A DNA stretch of 64,000 nucleotides, from contig NW_004624734.1 in NCBI RefSeq assembly GCF_000247695.1, positions 17,174,983 through 17,238,982 on the forward strand, written 5' to 3'. A program made the translations under genes and the position numbers. The notes under the pieces were generated by a model. That model was not told the DNA's origin and ran no database searches. It worked only from the letters and a program-made list of their open reading frames with translations. Shown piece by piece: positions 12,010 to 23,569 of this stretch. Source of the DNA: Heterocephalus glaber (lineage: Eukaryota > Chordata > Mammalia > Rodentia > Bathyergidae). The first letter of the stretch is position 1; each line of letters opens with the position of its first letter.

Positions 12010-12830
12010 AGCCAAGCTCAAAATGCAAGTACTGCTAAGGCTGGTGTTTCAATGTCAATATTTGGTTGTAACAAGAGGTATCCTTAAGCAATATTTACCA
12101 GTCAATCTAAAAAATCTCCAGTCTGGCAAAGTTCTATTGATATACTATTTGTTCCTCAAATCCGAAAAAGTCTTCCAACATCTCATCCCCAATGTTTATA
12201 ACTTTGTTTATTTTTTCCTTGTTGAGTATGCATGGAACTTGTCTTTTGGATGGACTACACCTTCCATGAGGAGTTTATGTTCACCCTATAGTTAAGATGA
12301 CTTTCATGTATAATTAAAGGCACTAATCAGTTGGTTTAGGGTCAGTAAAAGTGAGATCATGCTCAAAGGGCCTAGACTGATGGGATGAAACATTTAAAAA
12401 GAAAATCTAACCCTTGCTTGCAAAGAGATTAGAAGTACCTTGATGATTCTCTTGTTGGCATTGAAGAAATATACTGCCTGTTTGGGGAGTGCCTGTCAGA
12501 GCTTCTATTCAAGGTCTACATGATGAATTGCCTCTAGGAATCGCTGATGGTCTCTGGCTGAGCACCAGTAATACAGTGGGTCCTGAGTCCTACTGTCAAA
12601 TGGTACAGAGTCCTGGCCAAAACAGCATGCGTTTGGCAGAAGACTTCAAACCCTTGACATCTTGATTTCTATACTGTGAGATGTAAAGTGGAGAACTTGC
12701 TTGAATTGCTAAATTAAAGAAAATAAGAAGCCATATATAGCAGTTGTTTTAAGCAGTTAAATTTGTGGTAATTGGTTACATAGTATAGAAAACTGCTATT
12801 ATTCCCATTGGCTTGTAAGCTTCAATGGAT
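12010..12830 (+). mobile_element. LTR-like repeat ending in an MLT1/MaLR-type 3' end
   Basis: The right end carries cccttgacatcttgatttc, actgtgagatgtaaag, ttgttttaagcagttaaatttgtgg and taattggttacatag, the typical close of MLT1-like LTRs (ttgttttaagccactaagtttgtggtaatttgttac). The left edge is uncertain and the first 250 bases may be unrelated. Confidence 0.5.
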
Positions 12831-13650
12831 TCTTTCAACTTTCAGTATGTGTAAACGTGTATCTAGAATTGAAAGTCATTCTTTTGCTTGGTTCTATGAC
12901 TTTGAGATTACTCTTTTTATTTTTTCCTTCATTCCATTTCATCCATTCATTCATGTGGTTTCATTCCATTCTGGTTGAAGGTTCAAAGGTGGTATTTCTG
13001 ACTGCAAATCTTAACAAGTAGGTTGAAAAATAATTACCTTTGCAAAAATAATTATCTGCTTTTACCTCTCCTTTGGGGTTGTATGATGAGAAATAAAGCA
13101 TACCTTATTTACATATTTCCAAAGCAGGTGAACAATTCATCTTTTCTCTCTAGTTCCTAATTTCTAAATATTAATTGCTGATCAGATGCAGATTAAAATA
13201 CGTGTTTTACATTTAGATTCTTCAGTAGTTAAATTCTGATTAATTGATTTTTTACTGCATTGGAAAAGGAGAGTTTGTGACTGTCTTTTCAACATGATTA
13301 ATATAAATATGATTTATTGGCATTTTCTTTGGACAAAGGTTTGTGATAAGTTCTAACAAGGGAAGGGGGCAGTGAGTACCAGAATGCATTTAACTAACGC
13401 CAGCCATTTCTCAAAAACTTTAGAGTATATTGAAGTCAGCTATATATTGATTCCAAGGAAATGGTGGCACAACTGTGCTAATAATTGGGCTCAAAATCTC
13501 ACCCCAGGGCAAGACAACTATCCAAATTTGGTTTGTATGTTCAGCATTTACATTCCAAACCCTTTGAAATCATATTAAATTTTTCTCAACCCTGGAAAAA
13601 TTCTTCATGAAAAAGTGATCTTTTCATTCATTCTCACCTGTTTTCCTTTC
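12831..13650. other. Unassigned sequence
   Basis: AT-rich, with a small (CATTC)-like patch at 12929-12955. No gene or named repeat. Confidence 0.4.
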
Positions 13651-13654
13651 CTTG

Positions 13655-13745
13655 GGTTTTTTTGGGGGAGAACTGGTAGTGGGAATACTACCCAGGGCCT
13701 TATGTATGCTAGGGAAATGATATACCACTGAACTATATCCTAAAA
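13655..13745 (-). mobile_element. Old, diverged ID-like SINE
   Basis: The T/G-rich start, then gggccttatgtatgctaggg and ataccactgaactatatcc, is the complement of an ID-type body (gctacatccccagc ... gggccttgtgcatgctagg). It is clearly more diverged than the nine young ID copies, and I see no convincing target-site duplication. Confidence 0.6.
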
Positions 13746-13949
13746 TCCTATTTTAGGATTCTCTATCTGTTTTTCTCAGATTATTCTGAAATGCTGGTTG
13801 CAATTTTTTTTTATTTTGGCCTGAGGATATCCATGAGTATGTCACTTTGAAAAATGACTACATATTGATAGCCATCTGAAAGCTGGGAATCGCTTTAAAT
13901 ACTTGCATAGTAGTTATCAGATTTTTTTTATCAATACCTTTTGCCCATT

Positions 13950-14110
13950 TACTACATGTTTTATATATATTGTCTTCTTAATGATAATTATGAAAGGCAG
14001 GTAGTATTTTTTTCATCTCATTGAAAACCTGAGCCTCAAACAGATTACTTACTCTGTGCAAAAACATACCCAATAAGAGAGGTATGTGAATTCTAGTCAC
14101 TTTGGGACCA
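13950..14110 (+). mobile_element. MIR SINE relic
   Basis: Core order typical of MIR: a 'tatatattgtcttcttaatg' segment, gaaaggcaggtagtatt, catctcattgaaaacctgagcc, then aaacatacccaataagagagg. Diverged, as expected for this ancient mammalian SINE. Confidence 0.55.
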
Positions 14111-14234
14111 CCTATGACAAGCTCATCATTTTATCTCTTATTGTTTGTGTGTTGGGGTGTGTGTACACATGCACAAAACTTTCCAAATTTTAATTCTGGT
14201 TTATTAGGATCATCAGTATTGAGACAGTGTCTCA

Positions 14235-14370
14235 TTATTCTAAGTTTTCTTCTTCAGTTTATCAATCTGTAAAGATAATATAATATTAAAATCTACCTCA
14301 TGGAGTTTTTGTGAAGATCAATTTACGAAAAACACCCAAGAGTGGTCATTTGGTAAGTGTTAAGAGCTGA
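14235..14370 (+). mobile_element. MIR SINE relic
   Basis: Contains the degenerate MIR 3' half: agtttatcaatctgtaaag, ctacctcatggagtttttg, then a 'ggtaagtgttaa' ending. Confidence 0.55.
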
Positions 14371-14934
14371 CACTCAGAATTTTCAACCAGACTATCAGAA
14401 TGGAAATATTATCCAACCGTCCCTCAAGGATTATTTCTGGCTATTTTATTTATACAACCTTCCCACCTGCCCCTTTCCTACAACCTTAATGGACTTGTAG
14501 GTGGATGTGAATTTTTCACATTCTCTGTGCCCAAGTGGAAACCTAGATAACATGAGGAGAACTTGCACTATCATTAATACAATAAGGTACAAAGTTGTGG
14601 ATGGGGAAGCCCACTGTATCTAGAAACTACCCTGGAATATAAGACAATAATCTAATTTTACTCGCTTGCGCCATATTGACACATCTCCCTTAATTAAAAC
14701 ATGATGTGTTTGAGAAGTACAACAGTTTGAGCAGCACCCACAAACTCAAACAACTACAGGTCTTAAGCATCCAAAATGTAAATAAGATGCATCAAGAATG
14801 CAGAGTGTTGGATAATCCATGCTCCATAGAAGTTTCTGCGAATTTAGGCCCAGCCCCAGGAGCGGGATATCTAGATTTTTTTTTAGAAATGGGTAGGTAC
14901 TCAAATCTAAGAAGCACTTGCATAGTTTTTCCAA
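14371..14934. other. Unassigned sequence
   Basis: No gene or repeat named. An open frame of 151 codons starts at 14706 but runs into the MIR relic that follows and shows no protein family. Confidence 0.4.
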
Positions 14935-15330
14935 GAAATATTCTAAGCCCTTTATACATATTACTTTGCTTAATCTTCATAATAATCCTATATGATAATT
15001 ACTACATTTACTTTCATCTTGTGGCTAAGAAAATGGAGGCACAGAAGGTATCTATTTCAAGGTCATGGAACAAACAAATGGTTGGTCCATTGATTGTATT
15101 AGCTACCTGCATATCACTAATACCATTCAAAACTATAGTGGTCTGCCTAGACATAAACTGATCTTTCTTAAACATCAAAATCATACCTACCTTCCAGGAC
15201 AATTCCTTAAATTCAATGGAAGTATTTTTTTTTATTTCCACAAATAGAGAAAATGAGGTTCAGAGACATTAAATATTATGCTCAAAGTCTTAAGACATGT
15301 TAACATATAAAGGACCTAACCAGCCTATTA
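14935..15330 (+). mobile_element. Two MIR-like relics side by side
   Basis: The first: agccctttatacatattac, aatcttcataataatcctat, gaaaatggaggcacagaagg. The second: gaaaatgaggttcagagaca, catataaaggacctaacc. Both are the core 'gaggaaactgaggcacagagag' motif of MIR in degenerate form, separated by unassigned bases. Confidence 0.55.
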
Positions 15331-16055
15331 ATAAATGTAAGACTCTCCATTCCTTTGTTAAAATGTTATTATGCTTTACTTTCATGAGTATTTTATTATC
15401 ATGAGTACATGAAAGGGTCTCAGTATGGAAACCAGTGAATATATATATATTGGTCCAGTAACAGATCCAATTGCCTGTCAGTGTGAAATTATTTAATGTA
15501 CTTCTATTCTCTGAAAGCAGCCATTTCCCTAAACATTAACCAGATTCATATTTAGTGGTCATTTCTCATTCACAGTTATCCATAGAGACAATTATATATT
15601 TATTCAAATCATTTATATTCTGTAGGGAATTGTTTTAAATCCCAGGAACAAAAATAGTAGAAATGCAATAAATATTATAAGTCTTTCAAGGTAAAATATG
15701 CTATATTATATTTGTAGATTGAGACTCTGTAGTGTCCTCTTAGGTCTTGTTTCTTCTATGCTTGCTTTTGTGGCTGTGGCAGATAGAAAATTTAGAGTAA
15801 TATGAGGGCCTGTGATCTTTCACACATTTCTTATTGGCTTCCTCCAAGAAGCTGTGCCTATTAACATGTCTTGCAGGCTTCCAACTTCAGTATTCAGTGA
15901 GGCTGTAAAAGACACACAGGGTGACAGGCATGGGGATGGCTAGTTCCATGTCCTCATGAAAGCAACACCAGTTACCTGTGGAGTCATGTTGATCTAGAGA
16001 GCGATGAAAGTTGTTTTTTGAATCAAGGCTGGATTAACAGATTTTGTTGCAGTAT
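15331..16055. other. Unassigned sequence
   Basis: Short TA run at 15438-15450. No gene or named repeat. Confidence 0.4.
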
Positions 16056-16059
16056 CTCC

Positions 16060-16525
16060 CAAACTAATAAAATAGGAACAAAATCTTTGTAAATAGGGAG
16101 GAATGGAGGGGTTGAAGGGAGGGCTGGGCAAGGGTGAAAAATAAGAACCAAGAGAGACTATGTAAAGGTGCAAATTTCCAATGATGAATGTCATTATATT
16201 GTATACCTAAAATGTACCGATGATTAGAATGAATAATCAATAATGCAAAATAGGAAGAAAAGGTCCAAAAGGGCAGGGGTAGTGGGAGGGGCAGGGGAAA
16301 GGAAAGAAGGGAAAGGAAAAACTCTGAGAAATGGAAAAAATGGAAATAAAGTCTTTGCAAATAGGGAAGGGTGGAGGGGGTGAAGGGAGGGCTAGGAATG
16401 GGGAAAAAATAAGAACCAAGATGCATTATGTAAAGGTACAATTCCCAATGAGAAATGTAATTGTGTTGTATACTTGCAATGTACCAATAAAAGAATTTAA
16501 TAAAGTGCAAAAAAAAAAAAAAAAA
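16060..16525 (+). mobile_element. LINE-1 3' tail present twice in tandem, with poly(A)
   Basis: Two LINE-1 3' untranslated ends follow each other in the same orientation. The first spans about 16064-16230 and the second 16235-16508. Each has aataagaaccaaga, aatgtcattatattgtatac or its variant, and ends at aatgtacc. The second begins with the fuller taggaagaaaaggtcc and a G-rich tract at 16271-16298, and finishes with an A-run of about 18 bases. The 174-codon frame on the minus strand is a by-product of this purine-rich sequence. Confidence 0.8.
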
Positions 16526-16710
16526 AGAATGACATACCTTTATTTGTGATCTCTTCCAGAATGTTCTTATCTGGTCTCCTGCAAACATTAAGGCAGACGT
16601 GGTAATATGTTGGCGCTATTAGCTACCAGACATGTGGTCTTATACATATTCAAAATATGCAAGTTTTATTTTCTAGTGCAGGGTAGAAAAGAACAAGCCT
16701 GAAGAGGGGC

Positions 16711-17010
16711 ACTCTATTAGTCAGGATTTCATTGTTATGGCCAGAATGCCTGACATATACAATTTAAAAGAGGAGGTGTGGCTCAGTGTGTCAGGGGAAT
16801 TCTGCCTTCAAGGCTGGGATATCATGGCCAAAGGAAGGCTGCTTAGCTCACGGCAGCCTAGAAGCACAAGAGGGGAACAGTGCCAGAAAAAAGGGGCCAG
16901 GGTTTAAATAAAGTACCTGTATCAGGCCTCTGTGACCTTCCTGGACACACCAAGAAATGTGCTTTACTAATCCCTGGGGGGTTTCTTAGTCAATCATTTT
17001 GAAATATTAT
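16711..17010 (-). mobile_element. Rodent-type MaLR LTR
   Basis: Reverse orientation: tattagtcaggatttcattg with tatggccagaatgcctgaca, then a central aaggctgcttagctcacggc, agggtttaaataaag and atcaggcctctgtgacc. The same order is seen in the copies at 20.5, 50.0 and 54.9 kb. It matches ERVL-MaLR LTRs that close with 'gttttctcaggtattttgtcac'. Confidence 0.6.
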
Positions 17011-17084
17011 GACCATCAGCCATAATTTCTAAAAGTTAGGTCTCTTTTGTGGTTATAATTCTGTGTTTACATTTATAAAAACAA

Positions 17085-17280
17085 GGATTTGAATCCTGGC
17101 TCTGTTATCTTGGACAGTTGACATTTTTAACTACAGTTTTCATCTTTTTAAAATAGAGGTGGTGTCTATATAAAAGTTAGCATAAGATATGAAAGAGTTC
17201 ATGCACATCGCGTACTTAGCAGACTGCCAAATGCATAATAAATCATTCAATCAGGGTTAGTTATTTATTACACTACTGTT
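17085..17280 (+). mobile_element. MIR SINE relic
   Basis: Starts with the MIR landmark gaatcctggctctgttatc and continues to a degenerate 'ctaacttagc ... cataataaatcattcaatca' 3' end. Nearly full length. Confidence 0.6.
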
Positions 17281-19335
17281 ATACATTCTTATTTTTAACA
17301 GGAAATTTTGTTATGGAAATTATTTTATTAAGCATTCTCCCAATATGGTGAGCTTTAATGTCAAAACTGAGTAATCTAAACTTGTGAATAGTACAGAAAA
17401 AAGATATGAAGTTACAGGAAGAGAAGAGAGGTAAAAATCAGAGTAAAGCCTGATGGATATGCATGAAATGTTAGGTAAGAAATAGAAACACAGAAGCTTG
17501 AAGGTTACTCAAAGGGGAATAAAACAAAGAACAGGAAACAGAATTTTCATGGATAAGAAATTGAGATCAATTCTAGTGTCAGGAACTTTATTATTTATTT
17601 GTTTTGATTCAGGAAAAAGGACTCTAATGCTTTCTCTTGAGTTATAAACTAATTCATTATAATTAGTACCTTGATTACTGTTGAGAAAAAATGGAAAATA
17701 TTTAAAAAGTCAAAAAAATGGATCTGGCAGGTGCACAGTGAAGGTCATAGGCTTGGGAATTTTGCTCTGAAGGGCATGAGGAAGTATAGCAGGAAAATGA
17801 GCTCAGAAGGGATAGAAGGCAACTTAAGAAGTTCTGCTCGCTGTTAGAATAGGATGATCAGAGGCAGCAATCACTAGAAGCCAGAGTGAATTTAAAAATC
17901 CCAGGTTGCTTTTTATATAAAGTCTTCTTTTGGCTTCTCATTGTAGAACTACAACCACAACCTGAAAGTATTATGCTAATATAAAGAGGTGAAATCAATG
18001 AACTGTAAAGAGAATCGTAGGCTGGCCATACAGCCATAATTTTCTCTTGCTGTCATACCCCCCCTCCCCGAATTAAATGATTTTGACCTTGGATAAATGC
18101 TTAGCCCATTTGAATATTAGTATTTTTACCCATAAAACTGGGGATGGTATACTTTTCAGATAGGACTTTTTTGATATTTAAGTAAAATATCGTAAAGTAT
18201 TCAGGACACTCCAACTGTGACTAGGTACAGACTATAAACTTGGTAAACAAATATTTATCCTTCAGAAAAAGTAAGTTTGACACAACCAAATTGGAGAAAA
18301 TAATAGAGAGCAATTTCCCCATGTATACAATGTCTCCAGACTGTACATTGTAACCACTACATCGACTTTCTCTTCATTCTCCTGAGATTTTGACATTTTG
18401 AATGGTGCTGAATGGCTGACTAAATTGTAGCAAGTGTCAAATAAAGATTCAAATACACATTTATGAACAATAAACCTATATAAATTAGATGATGTGCCTA
18501 AAGAGACAAAGCAGGCTAAATTCTTGCTTATAAATATTAGAAATATAGTGACAATAAACCATTAAACACACACACACATACAAGAATCTTTCGGGCTAGT
18601 GGCTTTTGGCATGTAGAAGGCAGAGTTATTATTATTTTTCTCACAAAATAAAACCCTGTTTTGTCTTTTAACATCATTAAAACTTGGAGTCTTTCTTCAC
18701 TGAGAAAATGTCAGCTACTGGGAGAAACTTGCTTAACTGTTTGAATTTTATAAGCATTTTATATCCCCTGTCAATTTTAGTTTCCAAATGTCATCAAGTA
18801 ACATTTATCAAAAATGTAAATGTCCTCTCTTGTCATTTTAAAGGAAGAAAAACTTTGTCTTAAGCACATTATTTAATGGTAATGAAAGTCTTAAAATATC
18901 AGCAAATGACTGAAAATAATTTTAATATGCAACAACTACTTCATGCAAAAGATGGATATATCTGCCAGCAGAGATTCAAGTTGTTAGTTGATATGTTTGT
19001 AAATTGTATATAGTTAATTAGCTACTTCATTGTTAAAATGCTGCCCCACAGCACTTGTTAAATCTTACTTTTGTAGCATTAATTATGAGTTAGTAAGATT
19101 TGCAACAAAATTAAATCTTAAATGAATCAAGGGAGGTTTCTTAGACCACTATTGCTAGTCCTACCACTGATCAACAGATGTCACACTATTGTTCCTATTT
19201 CTTATAGATTAATCTTTTCTCCCTAAATGTACTAGACTTGATCTTAGACAAATGGCTGGGAAGGAATTTTTCTCTAAATGTAAGTTAGCAAACAACCAAA
19301 TTTCTTGGTAAGGAACCCATGAACATAGTCTCAAC
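17281..19335. other. Unassigned AT-rich sequence
   Basis: About 2 kb with no supported gene. It includes a short (CA)n run at 18566-18578. No long frame is open. Confidence 0.4.
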
Positions 19336-19339
19336 ATTG

Positions 19340-19740
19340 CTATAGTTTAGACCTTAAATGCCCTCCTATATGTTACAGGGTTATTGCCTATCTTGACACC
19401 GTTGGAATGTGTGGGAAACTGAAGGAAGTGCCTCCTAGTGGGAGTTTTTAAGTTGTTTGGGTCATGGACTTTTAACAGGATTCAGGGACCTTGGGGACCT
19501 AAGACCCTCCTTTTCCTGTCTCTCTCTGTTTTGTTTTTGGTTTTGTTTTCTGGCTGTCATAAAAGTGAGCAGCTTTTTCTGCCACATTCTCTTGATGTTG
19601 AACTGTCTCACTACAAGCCCCAAAACAAGGGCATAACTGACCATTTACTGAAAACTCCAAAACTGTGAGTTGAAACAAACCTTTCCCTTGGTCAGTCTCA
19701 GGTATTTTGTTGCAGTAGCACCAAAGTGACTAAGACATAC
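19340..19740 (+). mobile_element. Rodent-type MaLR LTR
   Basis: Forward copy: a diverged start (atagtttagaccttaaatgcc), tgggaaactgaaggaagtgcctcctagtggg, a CT-rich segment tcctgtctctctctg, tctggctgtcataaaagtgagcag, ccaaaactgtgagttgaaac, ctcaggtattttgttgcag, ending gtgactaagaca. Order and content fit an ERVL-MaLR LTR. The forward frame of 76 codons inside is not a gene. Confidence 0.7.
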
Positions 19741-20004
19741 AGTTTCTCAGAGATATTTATGAAAGCTGATGTGATATGCTCCAAAGGATCTAAAGTAGCA
19801 TGCAATATCAACAGGAAAGATTTATATCAGGTACAACTACTCTTCTTTTTCAATTAGGGATAATAGCAGTGTTTAAATGAACAGAATGCTGGCTTTGATC
19901 CATGTTAGGATAAATTATTCTGAGGTCAATTTCTTCTGCACCTCTGTGTTTGATTTTAGAAAAAAGAAATCATTACTTCCCAGGGTGATTGTGAGTGAAT
20001 TATC
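19741..20004. other. Unassigned; possible MIR relic near 19910-20000
   Basis: Bases 19918-20000 (ctgaggtcaatttcttctgc ... gggtgattgtgagtgaa) resemble the 3' part of MIR, but weakly. Confidence 0.35.
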
Positions 20005-20080
20005 ATAATATATATATATATATATATATGTATACATATGTATATATGTTATATATGATATATATAACATATATATATTT
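20005..20080. repeat. TA-rich repeat with 16-bp palindrome
   Basis: A (TA)n run followed by mixed TA/TG sequence. Bases 20041-20056 are the exact reverse complement of 20060-20075, leaving a three-base loop, so this segment can extrude a cruciform. Confidence 0.9.
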
Positions 20081-20504
20081 CATTAAAAGTAGTATGGTTA
20101 GAAAATTTCCATGATTGTATCTAAATATAGTCACCATTACCACTGCTGTGACCCATCACTGAATTGAGAGCTAGCCTGATCCTCCTTAGACCTGAGTTAT
20201 TCTGTATGCTGGTTGGACCCCTCCTGAAGGCTATGTGGCAGTTACCTGTACACATGGTGAGCATGCCTAGATCATGGCATGGGCAGTTTCCATAGGATTG
20301 AGATGATATTCTATGTAAATTTATCCAATAGAGTTTTACAAACCTTTCAAATTCATAGTGGGTATATACAAATGAGGCTAAATCTGGGCCACATATGTAT
20401 GTTTGATTATAGTTCCTCAGAAAATAATGGAGCTAGAAATAATTTAGAGAGGAGACCAACTAAATTAGTGGCTCTAAAATATTCTTATATTCTAGAAGCA
20501 ACAC

Positions 20505-20890
20505 TGCTCATTAGCTTTCCATCACTGTGACAAAATACCCAAAGTAATCAGCTCATGAAGAAAGATGTATTTTGGCTTATGGTTACAGAGATTTCAGTCC
20601 ATGGTTGCTTGAACATGATGCTTTGAGCCTATGGCAAAGAAACTTAACATGGTGGTGTGTGCATGATGGTGGTAGCTCCTCACCTCTCAGCACTTGGGAA
20701 GCAAAAAGAGAGATAGGAAAGGCCTGAATGTAAAAGGACTGGACCCAAAAAATCTCTTTCAAGTGTATTTCCAGAACGACCAAACTTCCTTCTACTAGAG
20801 CACACCTTCTAAAGTTTCCTCCACCTCCCAAAATTTTGAGGACTAACAATCAGGCCTTAATACATGGGCCTTTGGGAGACCTTGACGATC
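20505..20890 (-). mobile_element. Rodent-type MaLR LTR
   Basis: Reverse copy: tagctttccatcactgtgac, acaaaatacccaaagtaatc, gatgtattttggcttatgg, agatttcagtccatggttg, ccttctaaagtttcctccacc, ending catgggcctttgggag. It is the mirror image of the forward copy at 58.4 kb (atgggcaaaagc... aaatcttcaaaactgag). Confidence 0.7.
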
Positions 20891-20904
20891 TAAACCTCAA
20901 TAAA

Positions 20905-20990
20905 TAGGGATGCTTACTTCAAGGCAGATCCCTAGAGCTCTGCATCAGATAGTCTAATTCAAAGGGCAGTGGTTTAGGAATCTGTAATTT
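20905..20990. mobile_element. MER5-like DNA transposon fragment
   Basis: Phrases gcatcagatagtctaattcaaag and tttaggaatctgtaatttt resemble the hAT-Charlie MER5 core (gattctgattcagtaggtct ... gaatctgcatttt). Short and diverged; strand not assigned. Confidence 0.4.
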
Positions 20991-22188
20991 TCATAATCAA
21001 ATTCTGATAAACAGAAAAGACTAATTCTGATAAAATAGTTTTGGACAGGAAGTTAGATAAAGTGAAGTGAAAATAGCATTCTGCATTCTACTAATGTACA
21101 TGAGCTGACTGCAAAGTAGTAGAGATGGGAGGTGGCAAATTCGATAGCCCACATCATGAGTGATTTTTATTGATGTTCTGGTGTTGGTTTTCATCAAGCT
21201 TTGAAAATACTTTAAGTATCAAAAACCCCTCAATTTCTGGTTTATTTTATTTTATATTTCCACTCCTGGCCCTATTTTATTCCCTTTAAGTTCTCTTTAT
21301 ACACATAGGAAGAAAATGCTACCTATGAACCCATTAAATTCACCTTTTCAATCTCAATGCAGAGATTTTCTCTCAAAATTGATTTCTGATCGCTTGTGAT
21401 TATGTACTACATCACTTCTGCATTACTTATTATTACCTGTGGAACCAGGAAAGCATTTGTAGGAATTAGATTCCACGTTTATACAAATGCTGGTCTGCTT
21501 TTCTCAGTGAGCAAAACAATTCAAAGATATTATAACCCCAAAACAAATTCCTTTTCCAATTCACATAACTTATTTTGTATTTCACCATTCCTAGAACTTT
21601 CACATTTATTCACGAGTTTCTTAATCCTAATCATTCTGGATTTAGTAGTAAGAACTAGAACTTTGCAATTCTTTTTCCCATTCCCAGCTACATCTGAAGA
21701 ACAATGTCAACAAATAGCATTTGCTTTTTCCCTGAATTTCCACTCATATGACAGAGTTAACATGTCTTATGTATCAAATGCATACCATTATAAAAGATTC
21801 CTCTTAAACACCAAAAGTGGTAGGGAAAATAAAAGACAACTGAAATGTGTATGGGCTTTAAAATCGATGGCATCACATTTAAGTTATACATTAATATCTA
21901 CTAGTTTTGTATTCAAAAACACATTATTGACTCCACAAACCTAAATGTTCAAAGAGGGTCACAGAAAAATATTACATATTTTTCAGTATTTATTGCAAAA
22001 TTATATATGGAAAAATCGCATAAGTAACTAGGTTTTAGGTATAAAAGATATATTAGGTTACTCTATAGTTTTCTTTCTATTTTAACTTGAAGGTAGCAAG
22101 TTTATGTAACAGTATATCAAAAATAGAAAAGGATGAATTTCAGAATAAATATTCTTATAAAATGGATAATTTGTTATTAAAATAAATT
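20991..22188. other. Unassigned sequence
   Basis: Holds the longest open frame of the window (21396-21944, 182 codons, plus strand). Its product has no recognisable domain, and its composition (rich in S, F, L, N, T) is what AT-rich non-coding DNA gives. I do not call it a gene. Confidence 0.4.
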
Positions 22189-22500
22189 TTATAAATGTTC
22201 TATATTCCATGTGTAGCTTAACAAAGAACTCAAAGGCAGCTGGCTTCCAAATCTACGTCCTTCTGGCCACCTAATCTTCATCATAATCAAGTTTGATATT
22301 CTCTCCAGGCAGCTCAGAGTCAACGTTTCCATATTGCTCAGGTTCCGTCTGGTATCCTGGGCAGGGAGTGCACGGGCTGTTCCACAGCAGCCAACCCTAA
22401 AGGGCCCAGGTGGGTAATGAGGTTCACTCCTACAGATCAGAGGCTGTGCTGTGAAGATACCGGTGTGACAGCACCGGAGCATGCTGCAGTCCGCTCTGGA
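22189..22500 (-). other. Low-repeat patch; possible terminal exon, unidentified
   Basis: This stretch is richer in G+C than its surroundings and matches no repeat I know. On the minus strand a splice-acceptor-like ctccctgcccag (22357-22346) is followed by 30 open codons ending at TAG (22275-22273) with an acidic tail (LDYDED). The frame upstream is open for 11 more codons before a stop. This could be the last coding exon of a gene read leftward, or chance. The acceptor's pyrimidine tract is weak and I do not recognise the peptide. Confidence 0.2.
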
Positions 22501-23569
22501 AAAGCCATGGGTGCTATTTCCTTACGTTAAGGACTACTAAATTTTATTTCAAATTCTAGTGGTAATAAAAGGCATTTGAGGGTTAAGAGTAACCCTGTAA
22601 AAAGTGTTTGTTTTTTCTTAAGTTGTACTGTACTTTGCATCAGATGTAGTCAATCCCCTTTTAGCATAGCAGACTTCAAGCCACAGTTGTTGCCAGGGTC
22701 CTTCTCTAGAACTGTGAGCACGGGGCACACTAGGAAGGCTGTGGGTGGAAGCACGAGTGGCTGCTTCGACAATGGGACAGACAATGGGAACAAATTCTGC
22801 TCTTTTCCAGGAGATACCTGAAGACAAGAACAGTGGAGTACAACACAATTGTGATGCGATATCTTTGGTGTAACGTGGGGTGTCAGATACAACTTTGAAC
22901 TACCTTGGACAGTGACTAGAGACTTTGAATCTTAAGAAAAGAAGTGGTGTACAGCAAAAGAAAAGAAAATATCCTTATAGAGGAATAAAACAATTAAATG
23001 GAAGATTTACGCCATATCTTCTATAATTATATTTTATTTTACATTATATCATATAATTCATAGTTCTCTTTGTATACACATGAACACATATTCTATTGGT
23101 TCTAATTCTCTGGAGAATCACGATTAACACAGAATCTATCTATATTTAGAGTTAGTGGCATAATAGATAATTTATTCAAAGTGACTTTACACTATAAAAA
23201 CTTAATACTCAATGAGAATTTCTTTTTGGCAATCAGGTGAGGGATGGTAGTGCTGCTTGAATTACTCTGAGACTGCTGTGTGTATATTATGAACTAACGT
23301 GACTATATAACTACTTTTATAACTTTGAAAATGGAGGTGTGAAAAAGAAGATATTTATATATGATTTGTGTGTAAGTAAGAGCTCTGTCACAGTCATGAG
23401 GTATTTATCACTGTCATTCTGTCTTTTGAAAATGCATAAAAAATCAACAGAACTTAGCATTATGGACACCAAACTATGATGTCCTTTTACAATTTTCCTG
23501 AAAAAAACCCCAAAGTTGTTCTTAGAAAAATGACTGAATCAAAATCTGTTTCTTAATTCTTCTTTAAAA
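22501..23569. other. Unassigned sequence next to the possible exon
   Basis: On the plus strand a good acceptor-like gctcttttccag ends at 22810, followed by 20 open codons and TAA. No second supporting feature was found. From 22990 the sequence is plain AT-rich. Confidence 0.35.

Noticed and set aside
14706..15161. 151-codon frame on the plus strand
   Set aside because: Half of it is a MIR relic, and no protein family features are visible.
16064..16588. 174-codon frame on the minus strand
   Set aside because: It is the complement of two purine-rich LINE-1 3' tails. The similar 113-codon frame at 48861-49202 has the same origin.
21396..21944. Longest open reading frame, 182 codons, plus strand
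   Set aside because: No domain, no codon bias, no paralogous or splice context. Its amino-acid content is that of translated AT-rich DNA.
22576..22892. Three overlapping frames of 76-81 codons
   Set aside because: They shadow one another. Only the acceptor-like site near 22810 is worth noting, and it is reported as a low-confidence lead.
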